A stretch of DNA of 64,000 bases from Phalacrocorax aristotelis (lineage: Eukaryota; Chordata; Aves; Suliformes; Phalacrocoracidae): the NCBI RefSeq assembly GCF_949628215.1, contig NC_134276.1, forward strand, positions 8,459,690 to 8,523,689. Direction: 5' to 3'. Within the stretch, counting starts at the first letter, position 1. The number at the start of each line of letters is the position of its first letter. The notes beneath the pieces were generated by a model. The model searched no databases. It saw only the letters and a list, made by a program, of their open reading frames with translations, and had not been told where the DNA came from. Shown here one piece after another: positions 56,861 to 64,000 of the stretch. The position numbers were made by a program, and so were the translations under genes.

Positions 56861-59780
56861 TACATTAACCCACTAGAAATGCTGGAAGTGATTTACATAA
56901 TGAACTCCGAGCCTGCACAACTGCATGCCTACAGTGAGCGAGGATCTGACTAGCAGAGAGCATCTGATCTTCACACTAATGCTCTAAAAATCAACTGGGG
57001 AAAAAAGGCAACGTGAACACCAAGCTCTGAAAAGGAAGAGCTGTTCTGCAGCGTGGTTATGGAAGCAGGGCTGAGAGGGACACCTGCAGGGGCATCGCTC
57101 TGTTCTGCCTGTGAGTCACTGATAAATATTTTTGGAGTACAGTTACACAACCAGTTTTGCACCAACCATATATAAGTTTCAGCTGCTTTGCTTATGGGAC
57201 TGTTATGTGAGACAAAAGCCTTACTCCAGTGGGCATCTTTAGTGCTTTTTATCCCTCTCCAAGTGGCTTCTTACCCATACAAGGATTGCTATTGGTTTGA
57301 GAAGATTTTTTTCAGATAAATTTATGTTGCCAATTGCTAATGTCTTTGTTACCTACTGTGGGAAAAAAAATTGAAAAGTTGGCAAAGATTTGAAAGGGAT
57401 TTTTAAAATATATATTTGTGTTGTTGTTTATTTTTGTTTTTAATTAAAAGCAAAGCTTCAGATTTTCTTTAACAAAAGCACACTGTCCACCAGAAAATGC
57501 ATGGTTTGATGGTGAGATGCAAAGTAGTTTTCCCTGAAGTCAGTAGATAAGATGGGTGGTGGTCTTTCTTTCTGGCTTTTCAGTTAGATTAGAAGGAAGC
57601 TCCACAAACTGAATTTGACGTGGCTCCTCTGGGCACTTTTCTGGGAAGAAATGTTATGATTCTTGGCTAAAAATCTCTTCTCACTTGCATGGAAGTTTCA
57701 GTTTTGGGCGTTCGGATTACACCGCTAGACCAATGATAGCTTCTTATTGTTTCCGGCATTTCTCAAGAAGAGCAAATCTGGGCTCAGGAGGGTGTTTTGC
57801 TGAACACAGCTGTGTGCCAGCAACATTAACACTCATGGAACCTCGAGTAGGGGCCAAAACAGGCACGCTCTCTTTCCCACTCCTATGCTGGATGGCTTGC
57901 ACTGTATGCACCTCCCTACCAACACATCTCTTCCCTCTCTAATTTTCAGTCTGGACAAGAAAACCTATGCACGGGTCAGAAAACAATTATTTTTACAGTG
58001 CCCTGAGCTTTTGTGGTCATTAAATAAAATTGTTGCTAGCTCAACTGCAGAAATGCTTCCAAGAAAGCCATCTCTCCTTATCCCACCCTGGACAGCCCTC
58101 CTGTATAAGAGACTATAAAAAAATATAAAGACCCACAGTGGGCAGGACTCTGTGGCCAGTTACACTGGAGTAACCATTTAGAGGGTGGGAGGACTGCAGC
58201 ATTATCAGCACACGATCTCTTGTTCTCCGGAATCTTCTCTTATTCTTCAAACAGGATTTTCCTGTTACTGTGTGTGGGCTGGAAGGTTTAGCTACAGTCT
58301 AACTCTTCCTACTGCTATGATTGTAATTGTCTCCCAGGAATCTTTACAGATATTGAGTAAGGAGGCATAAACCTGCTCGGTGGAGTAGTATCAGTGCCCT
58401 GCAAACCCAATCTTTCTAGGGGACAGCTGCCATCATCACAAAACAGCCAAGCGAGCAACCCTTTACATTAAGGAACAGTTTTTGACTTAAGCCTATTTTG
58501 TATCTTGTAAGAAGATTAAAAGAATTAAAGAAACCAAGTGACCTGTTTAGTCCATTTAATATTAAGCATATGACACATACCTTCATCTTATACAGGACAA
58601 GCATATGCAGAAGAACATGATTATACATGTTTTACGCTGCTCTTGAGGACTTGAAGCTGGAATGCCCTGCCTGCATCCACCTCCAGAGGATCACCAAAGC
58701 TACGGAGTTGTATACATATGCCGCCATCCACAGTTCTTGGAAAAAACATCCTATTTTGGTTGTAGCAGGGTCATTCTTTCAATATATGAAGAAGAGAGCT
58801 ATCCTGGCTGTGCTGCAAAAACCACTTCTGAGGAGGTGGAAAATGCCTGGGGGGTGGGTGGGATGGGACATGTGAAGCCATGGCCCCCTGCAGACCCTGC
58901 CTGAGGGCACCTGCACAAGGGCCAGGTGAACCAGCACTTCCTTCATCAATGGTCTGAGTAGATCCCGCTCATCACATCAGTGCTACAGTGGCACACTGCT
59001 GTAGGGAACACGGAGGGAACAGGGAGTATGGCCTTGAAAGAGGGGCCTTGCAGCAGATCTGTGCCTGACAGCTGGCTCTCCAAGGCTGCAAGACAAAATG
59101 ATAAAAGCACAACGACTTCTTCACATGCTGGTGCTGCCTAAAGCCTCGCCTTTCCAGCTGAGGCCCAGTAATGCCTAACTGAAGTGTAAACTCTTTAAGG
59201 ACTCCGTAGACACTACAGTAAAACAATTCACTGGCTGACCTAAGTGGGATTGTTTAAAGAAGCACTCACAATGTTCTTCTTCAAGACCATCATAAAAGTC
59301 CTGGGCTGATTCCCAAGTTCTTTTATGATCCATTTGCCTGAGTTTCTAGCAGGGAAAAAACAACTACAGTTTATCTGCACACTGTAGGAACATGCAACTG
59401 CCTAATATCCCTGTCTGCAGCGCTGTGTTCACCCAAAAAGTATTTACAGTAAATATTGTAAATCATAAACAATCCATAATGAATTAGCAAACTTTACATT
59501 GGGAGCAGCTGGTATATTGGGATATACCATGAGAATCACTGCTTGGAGATGTGCCAAGTGAGACAAGGACTGGGACAGGTTCCTAACCTGGTCGTGATCA
59601 GTTCTTGGTTTAAGGTAGGTTTATATGAGGCAGGACCGTGTTTGGGTGGCTTGGCATAATTTTAAATATATTTAGACAAAGGGTGAAAGTGTATTTCTGT
59701 GTCTAATTAACTGCTTCAGTGCTGTGGAAAGGAGCCCGAATCAGCCCCATAATAAAACCGACCCTCGATTACTTGTTTTT

Positions 59781-59800
59781 ATATATATATACACACACAC
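59781..59800. repeat. (AT)n(AC)n microsatellite
   Basis: Five AT followed by five AC units, immediately upstream of the first direct-repeat copy. Confidence 0.85.
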
Positions 59801-59810
59801 TCACATATGC

Positions 59811-59907
59811 GCTATATTTTATATGATTTAGGCTGCAATTTCAGTTAAGTCAATAAATTAGCCGATTCAGATTATCCAGTCACTGAGTTAAAATGGCAGG
59901 TCACCAG
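59811..59907 (+). repeat. Dispersed direct repeat, copy 1
   Basis: Shares GATTTAGGCTGCAATTTCAG, GTTAAGTCAATAAATTA, AAATTATCC-like and ACCAG blocks in the same order with 61598-61689. About 95 bp. Family unknown. Confidence 0.75.
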
Positions 59908-61597
59908 TATATATACATACTGATGAGCTGGTGAACTGCAGCAGAACTCAGCACTGAGCAGGCACATTAGTAGGTTGCTTAAATAGAATCTTTTTAGATT
60001 CTCTCTATCTGCTTTTTCTGCCTGGTAATAGAAGTTCTGCCTTCTCCTTTTACCCTTTTCCCCACTCGCTGCTTCTGTCACAGGAATAAGGAAGTACGCA
60101 GGTACCTATTTGTTTCGCCCATACTATGTGAAACACTGCAGGAATTCTGCACTAGCACATAAATAAGTAGAGGGGCAGCAAATATGCTTTGTTCAAGCTC
60201 TGCATCTGCTATAAAGGGCCTCACAAGCACTGAAAAGGGGAAAAAATCAGACTGATACAGCCCAAGAAGTTAGCTCTGCTGAGGTGCTTTATGAGCCCTT
60301 CTCCTTCGCCTTGCCCTTATGTTGCTCTTCACCTCTGTACTCAGCTTGTGTAAATGTGAACGATCAGGAGAGCAACTTGATGCTTCCAGGCCAAAGTTTA
60401 GCAACGGATTTAAATTCACATCACGATGTTTTGCAATTTACTCTTGCCTTGTAAGTGTGCAAATTGATACACTAAGCATAGGGCAACGGAATGCCGTTTT
60501 CAGCAATTAACTAAGGAACTCACATTATAATCCTGCAAGACAGCTAAATGCAGGTAGGTGTAATTAATTTTGAAGGTAATAAACATATATAATGATATTA
60601 GCACTCTGGTGGAGTCATCAGATCTTTGAGGTGGACCTATCTCCACTTTTCCCTTGAAACAAATGTCCCCGACCACAAAGCTCTCAACTCTAGAAGTCAG
60701 ATTTTATCAGAACATAAAGGAATACTTTTTTTAAAAAATAGAGAACACTTCAGGTGAGGCAGAACAGAAACAGAAATTTTCTAAATTAACTCCTTGTAGG
60801 GCGGGTTCTCTCTCGTGTAGGGTTCTCTCTTTCAAAGGCTTCTCTTTGTCCCATCCTACTCTTAAGATGGTTCACCCAACTCATCGTGCTTAACTGCACC
60901 AAAGCAAAGCATCTCGCCCCTTCCTGCAGCTGTGGCTGCAACATCCAAGCCAAGACAGAGGCAGCCTTCCTCCCTGGTGCCAAACAACACCACGTGTGTT
61001 TTATTATATATATCATGTTCCAGGGAACACGATACATAGTAAAAACGAGCAGATCAGGTACTACCCCTGCAGGCTGCAAAAGGAGGCCCAGTGTCTGTGG
61101 CCGGTTTGCCCTGCAGCAGTCGGTTAGATGCTCTTCGTAATTGCCTACTTTGTCCTGCTTCAAACCGGCTGTGTATGCACATAGGTGTTCATTATGGGTG
61201 AATATATTTGGCAATTGTGCATCTTGTGTTGACTTATGCGGGTGAATGAAGGCACACTACCAAATCCACCGCACATGAGCATATTTATCATTTATAAACA
61301 GCTCCACTCTCAGTATTGCCAGGTAGACAACTATCACTGCCTTTGTTATCAGGGATGTTACACCCTGTGTAGTGTCAGGGATGCAGGTAGTCGCTCTGGA
61401 GACAGATGATTTCACACCAGAGCTTCTGTATGCCTTCAGAGTTTGTGACCGGGGTCGTGGTCTGATGAAGTAAACGCGCCTTGCGCCCCCCGTGTGGGTG
61501 GCATAAAAGCGGTGAGCACACAAACTTGAATCTCACAAAGCACATTACTACCTAATTCACTTACAGTTTCACCAAACTGATTAAAACAAAGCAATAC

Positions 61598-61689
61598 TCT
61601 ATATTTTGTATGGTTTAGGTTGCAATTTTGGTTAAGTCAATAAATTACCAAATTCAAATTATCCAAGTTAACACAGCAGATAACCAGAT
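61598..61689 (+). repeat. Dispersed direct repeat, copy 2
   Basis: Diverged copy of 59811-59907 in the same orientation, 1.79 kb further on (GGTTTAGGTTGCAATTTTGG, then GTTAAGTCAATAAATTAC). Confidence 0.75.
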
Positions 61690-64000
61690 TACATAATGAA
61701 AGAAGTAATTTTCTTTTTTTAGCCTTATCTTAGATTAGGGGTTTTTTTTAGCCAGAAAAACCTGGCTACTATTTAGCTAATATTTTATTGACATAGTTAA
61801 CATGTCACTGGAGGACCCTGTCATTACTGGGCATAGGTGGCTGTTGAATACTAAGTGTATATTCTGGTCTTAGGCCAGTTAAATGATCCAAGCAGACAAG
61901 AACTGAGACAAGAGCTCAGCTCAACAAGGTACAGTTATATAAATGCCCATGCCACATCTTTAAATCTCCCTCTTAATACGTGTTAGCAGTTTTAGGTTGT
62001 TCTTTGCCATCACTATGCCATAACACAGAATCTTTTTGAAGATTTAACATGTAGATAGGTGATGGTTGAATTATCCCCAGCACCAGTTTTCAAATAGCAC
62101 TGGCTTTTTCACTGAGAAGAACAGAGCGGTGACAGTGCTTTCTATTTTTAGCAACTAAAAAAGATACAGTTCACCCTCCTTCTCTCTGACTGTGGCTTAA
62201 TGACACGATAAATCCAACGTCAGGGTCCTTACTATCCGACCAGACATGCTCTACCCCACTATCCAAGGTGCAGATCCAGCTTTCACTCATGCTGTCAGTT
62301 AAAATTTCTTTAAAAGTTTTGTTAATTTGGTACTGACACAATGCGATTACAGTCTCTCTGTGCCATCGTCACTTTATGTCAGATCAGATATCAGCGACCA
62401 GCTGTTATGAAACTCATATGAACTCCACACCATAGATATTTAATAATTCAATGGAAATTAGGTTGCATGCCCACACGTAACTGGAACCAAACCCATATGC
62501 CTGCGATCCACTAGTGCACAGGTACGGTAATAAAAATGATGGAAGCAGCCTTACACATGCACTGCACACACACTAAAAATAAGACACGCTTTCACTGAGA
62601 AAACGTTAAAAATAAAAAGTTCAGGCAGCTGTTTAATTTCTTAGGATCTGCCTCCTTAAAGTCACTCTGGGATTTTATCAAATTGCATGTTCTTCCATAA
62701 GGGTGAAAGGCAGAGCGTGTAAGGGTCTTGGCTGAGAAAACTTAGCCGTGGCTTGCCGAGATTGCAAATGCAAGACCTACATCAGTATCAAATTTGTTTA
62801 ATAAAAATAATTAAAATTTCTTCAGCACAGTATCTCCTTACAACCCTTCTTTTCTTGTCAATCACTGTCATGTTCTCAACATTTTTAAAGCACTCCAGAT
62901 TTTTACCGTGAAGGAGCAGGAGAAGTAACAAGAGCTCACAGATCGTCTTGTTAGCTTTTGACCTAAAAACCACAAGGCTGTTTGGCATTTTGTAAGAGGA
63001 TATGCCCCTCATAGCTAAACAATCAAAGTTTTCTTGTTCTGGTTATCAAGGGGCTTTTAAAAAGCCTCCCATGTTCTTCTCTTTGTGTGTGAGTGAATAT
63101 TCAGGCTTGGGAAGGCATGGTGTGCTATTAATTTTGGTTGTAGTGTCTCAGGGAAGAGTGAGGAGAAGGAGAGAAGTGGCAATATCACTGCAAAGTCAGT
63201 CCTTGGACTCCTGGCTACTTGTGTTCAGTTAGATTTCTGAAAGATAACATCTCTCTGTGCACCGCTTGGCATCTTCACTGCATTTAAGACTGATCTTTGT
63301 GTATTTAGAAAAATGGTGTTTTTCATACACTCAGGTTTTGCACTGTTGATTTGTCCTGGAAGACTTGCATGTCGGCCCCAAGCCACCCATGGCCAATCAG
63401 CGGAAGGGCAGCGAATGATATTTTTGTGTGCTGTTGTACCAGTATGTACTTCCTTCCTTTGCCATAGAAGCTGCAGCGTGCGTTGATTCGGTAGAAAAAC
63501 AAACCCTGTAATAACTGCAAAGACTTCTATCCATTGCAGTCCCAGCTGGTTTTAATGCTTGTCTTAGTTCAACTCATCAGAATGACTGGAGTTTTAAACA
63601 GCAAATGCACAGCTGTACTTGCTATAGTAAATCTCTTTCCCTTGCCTTCTCACAAGACGAAACATCTTCTTAGCAGTGCTGCAAGGCAGAGACAAGACCT
63701 CTGCAGCAAAGCATAGATCTTGTTTTGCTGATAAGAAGCTCCTTTTTGACACTGAAGTAGCCCCTCCTCTGAGCATGCGTCCTCTTCGGACATGTCACAG
63801 CTTCCCTGTTGCTGAAGTCCATCCTGTCAATTCTTTCCTTGTTGATTTTGGCAGAAAGTTCATCCAAATCAAGTAGGTGGTGACAAATTCCTGCTCCAAG
63901 AAAGTAAGATCCCACTGGGAAAGCTGAACACAGCCATTAAAATATTCCACAAGAAAAACCATTGTGTCGCATCCGTGTTTTCCTTGGCAAAGATTTTGCA

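Larger units (their letters stand above)
56861..64000. other. Intergenic upstream of PCF11, distal part
   Basis: No coding exon, tRNA or other RNA gene recognised. The longest frame is 142 codons on the minus strand (60786-61214) and has no known relative that I can see. It contains the paired direct repeats at 59811 and 61598. Confidence 0.5.

Noticed and set aside
60786-61214. 142-codon minus-strand frame
   Set aside because: No family resemblance, no splice or promoter context; plausible by chance in 64 kb.
51000-64000. RAB30 or another upstream neighbour gene
   Set aside because: No GTPase motifs or other conserved exon seen on either strand; the neighbour must lie beyond the window.

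Overview
The window is avian nuclear DNA. It carries vertebrate split genes with GT-AG introns, two CpG islands, and several chicken-repeat-1 (CR1) LINE copies, the typical bird retroposon. I cannot tell the species. The gene content, CCDC90B (tail end), ANKRD42 and PCF11, is in the order I recall for human 11q14, so this is a conserved syntenic block rather than an accessory region.

Layout. 1-2.4 kb: terminal coding exon and 3' UTR of CCDC90B on the + strand. 2.4-3.8 kb: a short gap between convergent genes, holding one CR1 fragment. 3.8-27 kb: ANKRD42 on the - strand, 12 coding exons reconstructed by reading phase (1542 nt, 513 aa) from an ATG in a CpG island (26676) to a short last exon (stop at 4123). 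Its introns hold an LTR-like segment (about 6.2-7.4 kb), a 2.1 kb CR1 with reverse-transcriptase frames (14.6-16.7 kb) and a second CR1 (18.5-18.9 kb). 27.1-29.8 kb: intergenic, with CR1. 29.8-50 kb: PCF11 on the - strand, 16 coding exons with consistent phase (5127 nt, 1708 aa), including a long FEGP-repeat exon. 49.3-51 kb: PCF11 CpG island with seven same-orientation CCAAT boxes. 51-64 kb: upstream intergenic DNA with no supported gene, containing an ancient CR1 and small repeats.

How the parts work. PCF11 is the CTD-binding subunit of cleavage factor II, which couples 3'-end cleavage to transcription termination. ANKRD42 is an ankyrin-repeat/coiled-coil protein of poorly known function, transcribed in tandem just downstream of PCF11. 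CCDC90B is a mitochondrial inner-membrane coiled-coil protein. They share no pathway; the link is position only.

I found no convincing undescribed system. The items most worth checking are the phased CCAAT array at the PCF11 promoter, candidate intronic poly(A) sites in PCF11 intron 1, the exact 60-bp coding tandem array in PCF11, the apparent absence of a PP1-docking motif in ANKRD42, and the small last exon of ANKRD42, which is easily missed. Exon edges come from reading splice signals and phase by eye. UTR ends and repeat edges are approximate.
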